Positions 1 to 8,609 of a stretch of 64,000 nucleotides of DNA are shown here, piece after piece. The notes below the pieces were generated by a model. The model did no database searches and was not told the origin of the DNA. It worked only from the letters and a program-made list of their open reading frames with translations. This stretch comes from Agrobacterium tumefaciens str. B6. GTDB lineage: Bacteria; Pseudomonadota; Alphaproteobacteria; Rhizobiales; Rhizobiaceae. The DNA lies in assembly GCF_001541315.1 (NCBI RefSeq), contig NZ_LMVK01000011.1, positions 51,413 to 115,412 on the forward strand, read 5' to 3'. The translations under genes were made by a program, and so were the position numbers. Within the stretch, counting starts at the first letter, position 1; every line of letters starts with the position of its first letter.

Positions 1-993
1 TGTGGATTTGCCGCAGCCGGACTCACCGACAATTGCAAAGCTATCGCCACGGCGCACATCGAAGGTGACATTTCTGACGGCCCGCACGTGATTGAAACCG
101 CCAAAGCCGGTTTTCTTTCTAACCTTGTAGATTTGCGATGCGTCGCGCAAACTCAAGACTGTTTCGCGCTTGTCGTTCAGGCGCGGGATTTCGCTTTTCT
201 CGATCCAGATCTTCGGCGTCTGCTGGACAAGGTCCTTCGTGTAGGCGTGGGCAGGCGACGCAATCAGCCGCTCGGTCTCCTGCTCCTCGATGATGCGGCC
301 TTCCTCCATCACCAGCATCCTGTCACAGGCTTCCCGGGCAACCGGCAGGGAAGAGGAGACGAACAAGACGGCCGTGTCGAAGCTCGAAGTCAGTTCCTTC
401 ATCAGACGGATGACTTGAGCGGCAACGGTGACGTCGAGCGGTTGAGTCACATTGTCGGCGATGAGAAGCGCAGGATTGGTAACCAGAGCATCGACGATCA
501 GGGCGCGCTGCATCATGCCACCGGAGAATTGCGAGGGGTAATCGCTGAAACGGCTGCGGGCAGATGGAATGCGGACCGCCTCAAGCAACTCGATTGTTCT
601 CTTTTCCGCTTCCTGCCGGGAGGTGCCTGGCACGACGGCACGCAGCTTCTCCACGATTTGAGAACCAACTGGCAAGGTTGGATCGAGGGCGCCCATCGGG
701 TTGGAGCCAACATAGGCGACACGCCGGCGCAGGACGCGCATCTCGCTCTCAGTGATGCCGTAAATATCCTTTCCTTCGAAGAGCACGCTTCCGGATTGCA
801 GGGCGAGCGGCGCTTCCAGCCAGTTGACGACGGCTTTTGACAAGACCGTTTTACCAGCACCGCTGGCACCAACGACGCCAACGATCTCGCGCGGCGCAAT
901 GCTGAAAGAAATATCATCAAGGATGATCTTCGCCTCGACCCCACGTCGAGCGGTAACAGTGACATTCGTGAGTTGGAGAAGCGGCTGGTTCAT
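1..993 (-). CDS. Fused double ATPase of a Dpp/Opp-type ABC transporter (3' end beyond window)
   Basis: The ATG at 993-991 overlaps the stop of the upstream permease by one base (TGATG). Reading runs off the left edge in the middle of a second nucleotide-binding domain, whose Walker A (GESGCGKST) is at the edge, so this is a DppD-DppF style fusion that should energise import of a peptide-like solute at the inner membrane. The first domain has a good Walker A (GASGAGKT, residues 42-49) and an SGGMMQ signature near 157. However, the Walker B region reads LLIADNVTQPLD where the family has ADEPTTALD, the Q-loop reads YVGSNPMGAL without the usual Gln, and the H-loop His is replaced in FVSSSLPVA. 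The first half is therefore probably catalytically weak. Family call is firm; substrate unknown. Confidence 0.9.
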   Translation of the reverse strand, partial: MNQPLLQLTNVTVTARRGVEAKIILDDISFSIAPREIVGVVGASGAGKTVLSKAVVNWLEAPLALQSGSVLFEGKDIYGITESEMRVLRRRVAYVGSNPMGALDPTLPVGSQIVEKLRAVVPGTSRQEAEKRTIELLEAVRIPSARSRFSDYPSQFSGGMMQRALIVDALVTNPALLIADNVTQPLDVTVAAQVIRLMKELTSSFDTAVLFVSSSLPVAREACDRMLVMEEGRIIEEQETERLIASPAHAYTKDLVQQTPKIWIEKSEIPRLNDKRETVLSLRDASQIYKVRKKTGFGGFNHVRAVRNVTFDVRRGDSFAIVGESGCGKST

Positions 994-1913
994 CACTCTG
1001 ACCCTCCGTGAATGGTGTTTCGGGCGCGCTCCAGCGACGCACCGATAAGATTGATGCTGGTCAATGTCAGGCCAAGGAACACGCCGGGCATGGTGGCGAT
1101 CCACCAGGCATTGAGAAGATACTTCCGGCCATCCGCGATGATATTGCCGAAGGTCGGGGTCGGCGGCTGGACGCCCAGGCCGAGGAAGCCGAGGGTCGAT
1201 TCAAAAATCATCATTCGGGCCACATCAAGCACGGAGGTAAAGATCACCGGCGGGAGCAGCAGCGGCAGAAGCAAGCCGATGATTATGCGAGCATCGGTCG
1301 AGCCACCCAGCCTTGCTGCGCGCACGTATTCCCGTTGTCTCTCCGTCATCACGATACTGCGCATGATGCGCGCGTAGACCGGCCAGCTCGACAGGCCGAG
1401 GACAAGAACGATAGCGGGAATTGTCGGGCGTGAGACACCAAGGACGGCGATCGCCAGAATGATCATCGGTATTGAAAGCTGCGCGTCTGTAAGACGCATG
1501 ATCAGCATGTCTATGCGGCCGCCGAAATATCCGGCGATGGTTCCGAGGGCGCAACCAATGATGAGCGTCACGGCAACAGAGACGATGCCGATCAGGAAAG
1601 AATAGCGCAGGCCGACAAGCGAGCGAACCAGCATGTCGCGGCCGATCTGGTCAGTGCCGAGCGGATGGGCCCAGCTCCAGTTGTCTCCGATGAAAAGCGG
1701 TGGCAGGAGGCGCGCCTTCACATCCATCTTGGTGGGGTCGATACCGCTGATTTCAGGATAAAGAGCGGCTGCGATCGCAAGCAGGAGGAAGACTGCAAGG
1801 CCGATGCGAAAACCGGGCGTTGAGGCGGCGCGGTCAAAGATGCGCCGTGCAATCGAGCGGCCTGCGGCCTTCGATATGAGCGGGGTGTTGAGTGCCGATG
1901 TGATGGACATCAA
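993..1913 (-). CDS. Dpp/Opp-type ABC transporter permease (DppC-like)
   Basis: A 306-residue inner-membrane permease with a cytoplasmic N-terminus, a first membrane span near residues 35-55 (IGLAVFLLLAIAAALYP), the typical periplasmic LGTDQIGRDM segment near 87, and the BPD_transp_1 core with the EAA-like loop (EYVRAARLGGSTDARII). It pairs with the DppB-like permease, whose stop overlaps this start by 4 bases, and is followed by the ATPase with a 1-base overlap. Length is normal for DppC proteins. The family is certain; the substrate cannot be read from sequence. Confidence 0.93.
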   Translation of the reverse strand: MMSITSALNTPLISKAAGRSIARRIFDRAASTPGFRIGLAVFLLLAIAAALYPEISGIDPTKMDVKARLLPPLFIGDNWSWAHPLGTDQIGRDMLVRSLVGLRYSFLIGIVSVAVTLIIGCALGTIAGYFGGRIDMLIMRLTDAQLSIPMIILAIAVLGVSRPTIPAIVLVLGLSSWPVYARIMRSIVMTERQREYVRAARLGGSTDARIIIGLLLPLLLPPVIFTSVLDVARMMIFESTLGFLGLGVQPPTPTFGNIIADGRKYLLNAWWIATMPGVFLGLTLTSINLIGASLERARNTIHGGSE

Positions 1914-2890
1914 TATTCAAGCCTCGGATCGATGGTGGTTGCGACGAGATCGACAATGATGTTGATCAGGACAAAAATTGCACTGGTGACGATGGCAATG
2001 CCCTGGATCAGGGGGAAGTCGCGCTGCAGCACGGCGTTGATGGTGAGAAGACCCAGTCCTGGATAATCAAAGATGTATTCGACGATAATGACGCCGCCGA
2101 GAAGGCCCGAGAACTGCACGCCGAGCAGATTGAGCAACGGTACCGAGGCATTGCGCAGCGCGTGGTTGGAAATGATCCGAGCCTGGCTCAGGCCACGCAC
2201 GCGTCCGACCGAAACATAGGGCTCCATCATCTGCCCCGACACGGAACTGACCAGCGTGCGGATCAGGACCGGCGACAATTCGACCGCCAGTACGATGGCA
2301 GGCAGTATCGTATAGGCAAAGCCCTGATAGCCGATCGCTGGCAGCCAGCCGAGCTTGACTGAGAAGAGCAGTGCCAGAACGATGCCGAGCCAGAAATTCG
2401 GCAGTGAGATGAAGACCGAGGAAATGTAGAATGCCAGCTTGTCGGGCCATCTGCCGATCGACAGTCCACCGGCAATGCCGACGATCGCCGAAAAGATCAG
2501 CGCGATCACCAGTGTAACGGCAGCAAGCTGGAGCGTCATTGGCAGGGCGTCGAAAATCAGGTCGAAGACCTTTGCGCGCTCGCCGCGGGTCGTGTCGTTG
2601 AATGTGGCTCCACCTGTCGACGCGCCGTTCGCCGGGCGCACGAAGGATTGACCGAGATCGCCGCGAACGACGCCGCTCATATACCGGCCGAATTGCACGG
2701 GGATGGGATCGCGCAGGCCCATATCAGTCGCGATCTTCTCAATCAGCGCCTCGGGCGCCATGCCGCCCGCCATGAGGCGCACCGGATCTCCCGGCACCAC
2801 CCGCAACAGGGTGAAGATCAGCAGGGAGACGAGGAATATGATGATGACGCCTTGGAAAAGGCGCCGCACCAGGAAGTTCACGGCAAACAT
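1910..2890 (-). CDS. Dpp/Opp-type ABC transporter permease (DppB-like)
   Basis: A 326-residue permease with the classical DppB N-terminus (FLVRRLFQGVIIIFLVSLL, then LRVVPGDPVRLM), about six membrane segments, and the EAA loop (YVSVGRVRGLSQARIISNH). It forms the other half of the membrane channel with the downstream DppC-like protein. It is preceded by a 75-base gap after the binding-protein gene that can fold into a hairpin. It also carries an insertion around residues 75-110 (SFVRPANGASTGG...), an extended periplasmic loop seen in many alphaproteobacterial members. Confidence 0.93.
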   Translation of the reverse strand: MFAVNFLVRRLFQGVIIIFLVSLLIFTLLRVVPGDPVRLMAGGMAPEALIEKIATDMGLRDPIPVQFGRYMSGVVRGDLGQSFVRPANGASTGGATFNDTTRGERAKVFDLIFDALPMTLQLAAVTLVIALIFSAIVGIAGGLSIGRWPDKLAFYISSVFISLPNFWLGIVLALLFSVKLGWLPAIGYQGFAYTILPAIVLAVELSPVLIRTLVSSVSGQMMEPYVSVGRVRGLSQARIISNHALRNASVPLLNLLGVQFSGLLGGVIIVEYIFDYPGLGLLTINAVLQRDFPLIQGIAIVTSAIFVLINIIVDLVATTIDPRLEY

Positions 2891-2924
2891 TCAGCCACTC
2901 CGCTCGGAAACTCACGTGAAAGTC

Positions 2925-2954
2925 TGCACGCCCCCTCAGGAAAGGTGGCGTGCA
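2925..2954 (-). other. Intercistronic hairpin between binding protein and permease
   Basis: Perfect 8-bp inverted repeat TGCACGCC (2925-2932) / GGCGTGCA (2947-2954) with a 14-base loop and no U tract. It sits between the solute-binding-protein stop and the dppB-like start. Such hairpins often stabilise the upstream message, so that binding protein is made in excess over permease; that role is inferred here. Confidence 0.5.
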
Positions 2955-2965
2955 CATGAATGCCG

Positions 2966-4549
2966 TCAGGCAGCTGGTTTGGCGGCGTCGATCGATCCGT
3001 CCGGATAGATGTACATGCCTTCAAAGTCCTTCTGCATGGCGTGGATCATTACCGAGGTGAACAAGGAAAGCGCCGGCATTTTTGAGGCTATGAGCGGCAT
3101 GGTTTCCTCCTCGAGGATTTTCTTGCGTTCCTCCAAAGTTGGTGCCGAACGCTCCTTGTCGAGACTGGCATCGATATCCTTATCCTCGATGCCGCAGATG
3201 CGGTGAGAAGTGGAGTGGAAATGGGTGCGCAGCACGAGGTCCGGTTCCGGAGAGGCCGTCGACCAGCCGCAATCGACCATGTGCCCCGGGCCGCCGCCGG
3301 GCCGATGATAAAGCTGCTCGTTCCAGGCTGCGGGCTCAAGGACGGTTAGGCTGACGTTGAAGCCCTGCTCCTGCAACATGGCCGTGATCATCTCGCCATA
3401 TTCCTTGGTCTTCGGGTAAAAACCGACAGAGGTAATGTATTCGAGCGGCGGTAGCCCTTTGCCGTTCGGGAAACCGGCTTCGGCGAGCAGGGCCTGTGCC
3501 TTTTCCGGGTTGAATTTCGGATAGTCGGGTAGATCGACGTAGCCGAACTTGACCGGCGATACGAAGTTGGATGAGGCGTGGCCGGCCGACCCCATCAACT
3601 CCATGATCATGTCCCGATCGATTGAATGGCAGGCCGCTAGACGGATACGCGGATCGTTAAAAGGTGGTTTCGAGCAGCGGAACCACAGATACTTGTTTTC
3701 GACCGAAACGACCTTGTTGATGAATATCGCTGGATTGTCCTTGATCGAGTCCACCTGTTCCGGCTCCAGCCGCTCGACAATCGCAGCCTGACCATTCATC
3801 AACGACAGCATTCGGGTGGTGGAGTCACCGGTGAAGGTGAAGTTGATGCCGGGAATGGCGGGTTTGCCTTTAAAATAGCCGTCATAGGCCTCCATCACGG
3901 TGTCGTTGCCGCGCTGTTCGACAAACTTGAACGGGCCGGTCCCGTTGAGCCGCTGGGAGAGTGGTCCACCGGGTCCGCCGGCTATATCCTTGGCTGACAT
4001 GATCGGCAGGAAGGATGCGAGGAAGATGAAGAGGTGGGCCGGATAGCCGCCCTTCGATGTGTCGATGATGACGGTGAAGTCATCAGGTGTTTCGATGCTC
4101 AGGGTTTCGGTGGGGCCGGGATACCACTGTGCCGGCCGGTCCGCCCGCGAACCATATTCAAAGGTTGCCTTGACATCTTCCGCCTTGAACGGCTTGCCGT
4201 CATGGAACACGATGCCTTCGCGCAGTTTGATCTGAAGACGGTGCGGATCAAGCAGCTTGATGTCGGTTGCCAATTCGTAGACGACCGCACCTGGGTCGTC
4301 GAGCTTCATTGGCGTGCGGGTGAGGAAACCCATCACGAAACCTTCGATGTTCTTCTGCGACAGTGTGGTGTGAGCGGTCGGGTCCCAGTTGCCGGTGATG
4401 TTTTCAGCCGACAGGAAGGTCATCGTCTTGCCAGCCTGTGCAAAAGCCGACGAAATGAAAAAGTCAGGATTGATCTGCATATAGCCGGCGACGGCGGCGG
4501 CGCCAACAGAGCCTTGAAGGAAGCGGCGGCGACTGAATTCTGAACCCAT
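2966..4549 (-). CDS. Extracellular solute-binding protein, family 5 (peptide/solute), Tat-exported
   Basis: A periplasmic receptor for the downstream permeases. The N-terminus carries a twin-arginine signal (SRRRFLQGSVGAAAVAGYM) followed by the SBP_bac_5 body (about 500 residues), with the family segments KLREGIVFHDGKPFKAEDV near residue 110-130 and RIRLAACHSIDRD near 310. The start at 4549 (MGSEFSRRR) is preferred over an in-frame ATG nine codons earlier because a GGGGAA Shine-Dalgarno lies about 7 bases upstream and it places the RR motif at the N-terminus. This gene heads the dpp-type operon and is separated by about 420 bases from the alcohol dehydrogenase gene, so it probably has its own promoter. 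Ligand unknown. Confidence 0.92.
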   Translation of the reverse strand: MGSEFSRRRFLQGSVGAAAVAGYMQINPDFFISSAFAQAGKTMTFLSAENITGNWDPTAHTTLSQKNIEGFVMGFLTRTPMKLDDPGAVVYELATDIKLLDPHRLQIKLREGIVFHDGKPFKAEDVKATFEYGSRADRPAQWYPGPTETLSIETPDDFTVIIDTSKGGYPAHLFIFLASFLPIMSAKDIAGGPGGPLSQRLNGTGPFKFVEQRGNDTVMEAYDGYFKGKPAIPGINFTFTGDSTTRMLSLMNGQAAIVERLEPEQVDSIKDNPAIFINKVVSVENKYLWFRCSKPPFNDPRIRLAACHSIDRDMIMELMGSAGHASSNFVSPVKFGYVDLPDYPKFNPEKAQALLAEAGFPNGKGLPPLEYITSVGFYPKTKEYGEMITAMLQEQGFNVSLTVLEPAAWNEQLYHRPGGGPGHMVDCGWSTASPEPDLVLRTHFHSTSHRICGIEDKDIDASLDKERSAPTLEERKKILEEETMPLIASKMPALSLFTSVMIHAMQKDFEGMYIYPDGSIDAAKPAA

Positions 4550-4970
4550 CGAGTTCCCCTTTTCTATTTTGAGCAAACCGTCAAATCAGTCAAAACGGTC
4601 AAATCAGTCATAAGCAAAAGGCGTGCCAATTCGATTTTTCCGTCAAAACCCAGCTTGTGGTCAGTGTGATTTGTGGGATTTGACCATTTATTGGTCGATT
4701 GAGAAAGAATTAGTCGACAGGCGCGACCGCTGAAAGCGCTAGCGTGGCTGTTCCCCTTTAGAGACACTGATCCTTGCTGCCCGTGGCCAGACGGCACGCG
4801 GGACAAAGATCACCGGCGCCTGCAGGCGGGGGTGCTTCTGGAGCTTGGGTGAAGACTTCGTTTTTATACAGGCCCTATTCAAAGCGAACAGGCAGTTTTC
4901 GGGGCAATGCCGAGCAGCACGTCTTGCTGCATGCAGATTTTTGTGCGGGTTACGGTGGCGTTTAGCGGTG
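4550..4970 (-). promoter_or_regulatory. Leader/promoter region of the dpp-type operon with direct repeats and a palindrome
   Basis: No gene is seen in this 421-base gap. Two exact 13-base copies of GTCAAATCAGTCA lie at 4580-4592 and 4598-4610 (18-base period), about 30 bases before the start codon. A palindrome TTGACCA-TTTAT-TGGTCGA lies at 4680-4698, and a TGGTC-N5-GACCA-like site of this form fits a GntR/FadR-type operator. The assignment to a regulator is inference; no regulator gene is adjacent. Confidence 0.45.
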
Positions 4971-6125
4971 TTACCAAGCATCCTCGTAGATGCCGGCAAC
5001 ATCCGATAGCGACATCTCGCGCGGATTGTTGACCAGCAGGCGGGTCTGCTCCATTGCGTTTTCAGCCAGCAGAGGAATTCCCTCCTTTGGAATTCCGACA
5101 TCCCTCAGCCGTACAGGAAGATTAAGGCGCGCGGGCAGCATCGCGAGTCCTTCGATGAATCCGGATAGACGCTCCATCTGGTCGGCAGATTGGAGATGCG
5201 CAAAAAGGTACGGTGCCAGTTCCGCATAAGAATCGCCGCACGCTGGTGCATTGAAGCGCAACACGTGCGGCAGTACCAGGCTGTTGGAAAGACCGTGGGG
5301 AACGTGGTAGCGGCCGCCGATCGGATAGGCGAGAGCATGTACGGCCGCGACGGGCGAATTGGCAAAGGCCTGCCCGGCCAACATGGAACCTAGCAACATC
5401 GACTGTCTGGCGGCGAGATCGGCTCCGTTCTCAACCGCTATTGTGATGTTTGCCCCGAGAAGACGGAGAGCTTCCTTTGCAAGAACGCGGGAAACCACAT
5501 TGTTGTTTGCACTGGCGGACGTAAACGCTTCTATGGCGTGGACCATCGCGTCAATCCCCGTCGCTGCGGTCACAGCCGGCGGAAGACCGATCGTCAGGTT
5601 CGCGTCGAGAACAGCGGCGTCCGGCAGCAGGACCGGTGATACAACCCCCTGTTTTTGATCTGCCCCGGTGGTAACGATGGAAATGGGCGTGACTTCCGAT
5701 CCGGTCCCCGCTGTTGTCGGCACAAGCACCAGCGGCAGACGGCCACCCGTCACCTTGCCAACGCCGTAAATATCCTCAAGTGCTTCGCCACTTCTGGCGA
5801 GAAGGGCGACGAGCTTGGCGACATCGAGTGATGAGCCGCCGCCGATGCCCAGCACGCCTGTAACGCCAAATTCGATCGCCTGCGCCAGGGCGGCGTGAAT
5901 GATGGCTTCCGGTGGGTCGGCGATAACGCCGGCGAAGATTGACGTTTCAGCGCCGGTTTCCGCAAGGTGGGCGAGGGCCGGCTGAGCGAGCCCTGCCTTC
6001 ACGACCCCGTCGTCCGAAACCACCAGAACCCGCGACCCGAGCAGGGCGCGAAGCTCCGAAATCCGTGCGATGGAGCCCGGTCCCGCGATGATCTGCGGGA
6101 CGGTTGTGAAGGTGAATGAGGACAT
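4971..6125 (-). CDS. Iron-containing alcohol dehydrogenase
   Basis: A 384-residue group III (Fe-ADH) oxidoreductase that interconverts an alcohol and an aldehyde or ketone with NAD(P). It shows the nucleotide-binding GGGSSLDVAK segment near residue 90, PTTAGTGSEVTP near 135, and the metal-ligand segments GIDAMVHAIEAF near 185-196 and the histidine-rich VHALAYPIGGRYHVPHG near 255-271. The start at 6125 (MSSFTF) is chosen because GAAAGGCGG precedes it at the right spacing and an upstream ATG would overlap the nitrilase gene. It lies 11 bases after the nitrilase stop, so it is probably co-transcribed and may act on an aldehyde or alcohol derived from the amide or nitrile substrate (inference). 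Confidence 0.9.
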   Translation of the reverse strand: MSSFTFTTVPQIIAGPGSIARISELRALLGSRVLVVSDDGVVKAGLAQPALAHLAETGAETSIFAGVIADPPEAIIHAALAQAIEFGVTGVLGIGGGSSLDVAKLVALLARSGEALEDIYGVGKVTGGRLPLVLVPTTAGTGSEVTPISIVTTGADQKQGVVSPVLLPDAAVLDANLTIGLPPAVTAATGIDAMVHAIEAFTSASANNNVVSRVLAKEALRLLGANITIAVENGADLAARQSMLLGSMLAGQAFANSPVAAVHALAYPIGGRYHVPHGLSNSLVLPHVLRFNAPACGDSYAELAPYLFAHLQSADQMERLSGFIEGLAMLPARLNLPVRLRDVGIPKEGIPLLAENAMEQTRLLVNNPREMSLSDVAGIYEDAW

Positions 6126-6136
6126 CGGGCCGCCTT

Positions 6137-7876
6137 TCACTGGTGCCATTTGACCAGAGGCTGATAATGATGCGGCTGACGCATGACGACAAGGTCCTTT
6201 CGCCTGACGATGTTTGTCGGATAGGGCGTGTCGAGATTGGTGGTATCGACGACAGCAGCGGCGATCCCCTGCTCATCGAGAATGGGCGATTCCTGACGGG
6301 GAAAGGCAAAGGAATCCGGCCCAAAGACTGCGCTCTTGCCCAGATATCCCCTTTCCGTGTCCAGCACATTGGCAAAGGCGAAATAGACGTTGTTTTCGCC
6401 ACCGCGCACCCGTAGCGCATGCCAATGAAAAGGATCTGCCCCTTTGGGGATCGGATAGTTGTGCGGGATCTTGGTGCCCGCATGGCTGCCGGTGAATATT
6501 CCGGCGATTGCAGAAGGGCAGGCGACCAGATCGCAGCCCATCAGCGAAAGCGAGCGGATAGCTTCCGGATAAAGCGCGTCATGCCCGATCGCGAGACCCA
6601 CCCGTCCGATGGCGAGATCGTAGATTTTCCAATCGTCGCCCGCCGTTGCCCAACTGTCGGCGACGCCCAGATGCGTCTTGCGATAGCTTCCCACCAATCC
6701 CTCGGGACCCGCAAGGACCGCGCTGTTGTAGACCTTGTCTCCGTCCGCTTCGGCAAACCCTGCGACGAGATAGAAACCGAGCTTCATTGCCAGGCGCACG
6801 AAGGCGGAGACCGTCGGGCCCGAAAGCGGTTCCGCCCGGGAACCGGGAGCCTCAAGCCCGGTCAGCGACAGTTCCGGGAAAACCAGAATATCTGGCGCTG
6901 TGGTCGCCTTTGCCTCGGTGGCCAACGCGCTGATCTGGGCAATATTATCCGCTATCACCGGGGATGGGGCGAACTGGGCAACGGCTGCGCGCGATTTGCG
7001 CCCCGGCGGAATGGGCTGATAACCGTAGAGGCGGAAGTAGTCACCCGGATTCCAGGTGAAACTGTTGGTCATCATGTTCATGTAAAGCTCGGGCCGGCGC
7101 GACTCGAATACCGGTTCGCTCAGGACTTCGCGACGGCGCGCGCGGGCAAGATCGATCTGGCTATAGGCAATTCCGTCGCCTGTATCGATCGCTGCTGCAA
7201 CTGTCCCATCAGGCTCGATCACGCAGCTTCCTCCGGAGAACTGCACGGTTCTCTCCAGTCCCCACCTGTTGCTTTCGATGACATAGCAGGCGTTTTCGAA
7301 AGCGCGGTTGATCCAGTAGGGGGCGGGCGCGCGCTCCTGCAGCCAGTTGGAAATGTGGCAGATGACGTCGGCGCCGCCCAGGGCCTCCAGCCGCGCCGTT
7401 TCGAAGAAGTGCAGATCCATGCAGACCAGCATCGAAATTCGGCCGATTTCCGTTTCAAACACCTCATGTACGATATCGCCATTCGCAGCCCACTTTGGCT
7501 CAGCGATATACGGATGCGACTTGCGGTGCCGGCCAACGACGCCGTCCGGACCGATCAGAACGGCTGTGTTGTAATAGAGGTCGCTCGACGGATCGACTTC
7601 CGGCATGCCGACGACGATATAGCAGCGGTGCTTGCGGGCAATCGCATGGAAAATATCGGTGGTCGGCCCGGGGACAGTCTCGACGAAAGGTTTCACCTCG
7701 GCCCTGTCGAACCAGCAATAGCCGGTCGTTCCCATTTCGGGCGTGACGATCAGGCGCGCCCCTGTCTGCGCCGCTTCCTCGCAAAGGGCCGTCAGCCTGT
7801 CGATATTGCGTGCCTTTTCGAACATGGTCGGTTCGAACTGGATAGTAGCGGCGGTGTAGCTCTGTGTGGATGTCAT
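6137..7876 (-). CDS. Double-domain nitrilase/amidase-superfamily (CN_hydrolase) protein
   Basis: About 579 residues comprising two tandem carbon-nitrogen hydrolase domains. The first has the full Glu-Lys-Cys triad: Glu in VTPEMGTTGY, Lys in RHRKSHPY, Cys in MLVCMDLHFFE. The second keeps Glu (FPELSLTGLE) and Lys (SYRKTHLG), but the nucleophile segment reads GLAIGHDALYPEA, with Gly where Cys is expected, so it is probably non-catalytic. The start at 7876 (MTSTQSY) lies 37 bases after the urtE-like stop and has GGGA upstream; an ATG at 7888 is an alternative. Linkage to an amide/urea transporter and AmiC/AmiR suggests that it hydrolyses an imported amide or nitrile and releases ammonia. Substrate unknown. 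Confidence 0.85.
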   Translation of the reverse strand: MTSTQSYTAATIQFEPTMFEKARNIDRLTALCEEAAQTGARLIVTPEMGTTGYCWFDRAEVKPFVETVPGPTTDIFHAIARKHRCYIVVGMPEVDPSSDLYYNTAVLIGPDGVVGRHRKSHPYIAEPKWAANGDIVHEVFETEIGRISMLVCMDLHFFETARLEALGGADVICHISNWLQERAPAPYWINRAFENACYVIESNRWGLERTVQFSGGSCVIEPDGTVAAAIDTGDGIAYSQIDLARARRREVLSEPVFESRRPELYMNMMTNSFTWNPGDYFRLYGYQPIPPGRKSRAAVAQFAPSPVIADNIAQISALATEAKATTAPDILVFPELSLTGLEAPGSRAEPLSGPTVSAFVRLAMKLGFYLVAGFAEADGDKVYNSAVLAGPEGLVGSYRKTHLGVADSWATAGDDWKIYDLAIGRVGLAIGHDALYPEAIRSLSLMGCDLVACPSAIAGIFTGSHAGTKIPHNYPIPKGADPFHWHALRVRGGENNVYFAFANVLDTERGYLGKSAVFGPDSFAFPRQESPILDEQGIAAAVVDTTNLDTPYPTNIVRRKDLVVMRQPHHYQPLVKWHQ

Positions 7877-7913
7877 GATTGTTCCCATTGTCTCTGTGAA
7901 AGGTCGGCCTTTT

Positions 7914-8609
7914 TCAGACGGCCATATGGCGGTGAACGAGTGCGTCGGAGAGCATGTCGATGGCACCTGTCGCAACCACGGCGCCTTTTTCGAGCATGGC
8001 GAAGTGGTGGGACGCCTGGCGCGCAAATGCGACGTTTTGCTCGACGAGGATGATCGTCATGCCGATCTCCCGGTTGAGCCGGATAATGATCTTTTCAATC
8101 TCCTCGACGATGGAGGGCTGGATGCCTTCGTTGGGTTCATCGAGAAGCAGTACTTTCGGGTCGGCGGCCAGCGCGCGTGCGATGGCAAGCTGCTGTTGCT
8201 GCCCGCCCGAAAGCACGCCGCCGGGCCGGTCCAGATTGGCCATCAGGTAGGGAAAAAGTTCCGGCACCAGTGCTGGAATTTCGCGTTTGCCATCCGCTCG
8301 CGCAAAGGCGCCCATGAGGATGTTTTCGCGGATAGTGAAATCGGGGATAATCTCCCTGCCCTGGGGGACATAGGCGATGCCGGCCCGCGCCCTCCTGTGT
8401 GTCGGGGATGCGCCGATGTCCTTGCCCTGAAGACGCATCTCGCCCGTCATGCGATCGGTCAGCGCCATCAATGTTTTCAAGAGGGTGGTCTTGCCGGTGC
8501 CGTTGCGGCCGAGAATGCTTGTGACCTTGCCGGTCGGAACATCAATGGTGACACCGTGCAGAATGTGGCTGCGTCCGTAATAGCTGTGCACGTCTTTCAG
8601 GGTCAGCAT
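7914..8609 (-). CDS. urtE: Urea/amide ABC transporter ATP-binding protein (UrtE/LivF type)
   Basis: A 231-residue ATPase with Walker A GRNGTGKTT near residue 36, signature LSGGQQQQLAIARAL near 135, Walker B LLLDEPNEGIQP and the switch His region. The N-terminus (LKDVHSYYGRSHILHGV) and the NEGIQP D-loop are typical of UrtE. It acts with the UrtD-like ATPase on the inner face of the membrane. The start ATG follows the urtD-like stop (8609 is shared), with AAAGGAAT upstream. Urea versus short-chain amide as substrate is unresolved; the nitrilase and AmiCR neighbours favour an amide. Confidence 0.9.
   Translation of the reverse strand: MLTLKDVHSYYGRSHILHGVTIDVPTGKVTSILGRNGTGKTTLLKTLMALTDRMTGEMRLQGKDIGASPTHRRARAGIAYVPQGREIIPDFTIRENILMGAFARADGKREIPALVPELFPYLMANLDRPGGVLSGGQQQQLAIARALAADPKVLLLDEPNEGIQPSIVEEIEKIIIRLNREIGMTIILVEQNVAFARQASHHFAMLEKGAVVATGAIDMLSDALVHRHMAV

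Noticed and set aside
6419..8053. 544-codon open frame on the plus strand
   Set aside because: Lies wholly antisense to the nitrilase-superfamily gene, with His/Arg-rich unlike-protein composition. A product of high G+C codon bias.
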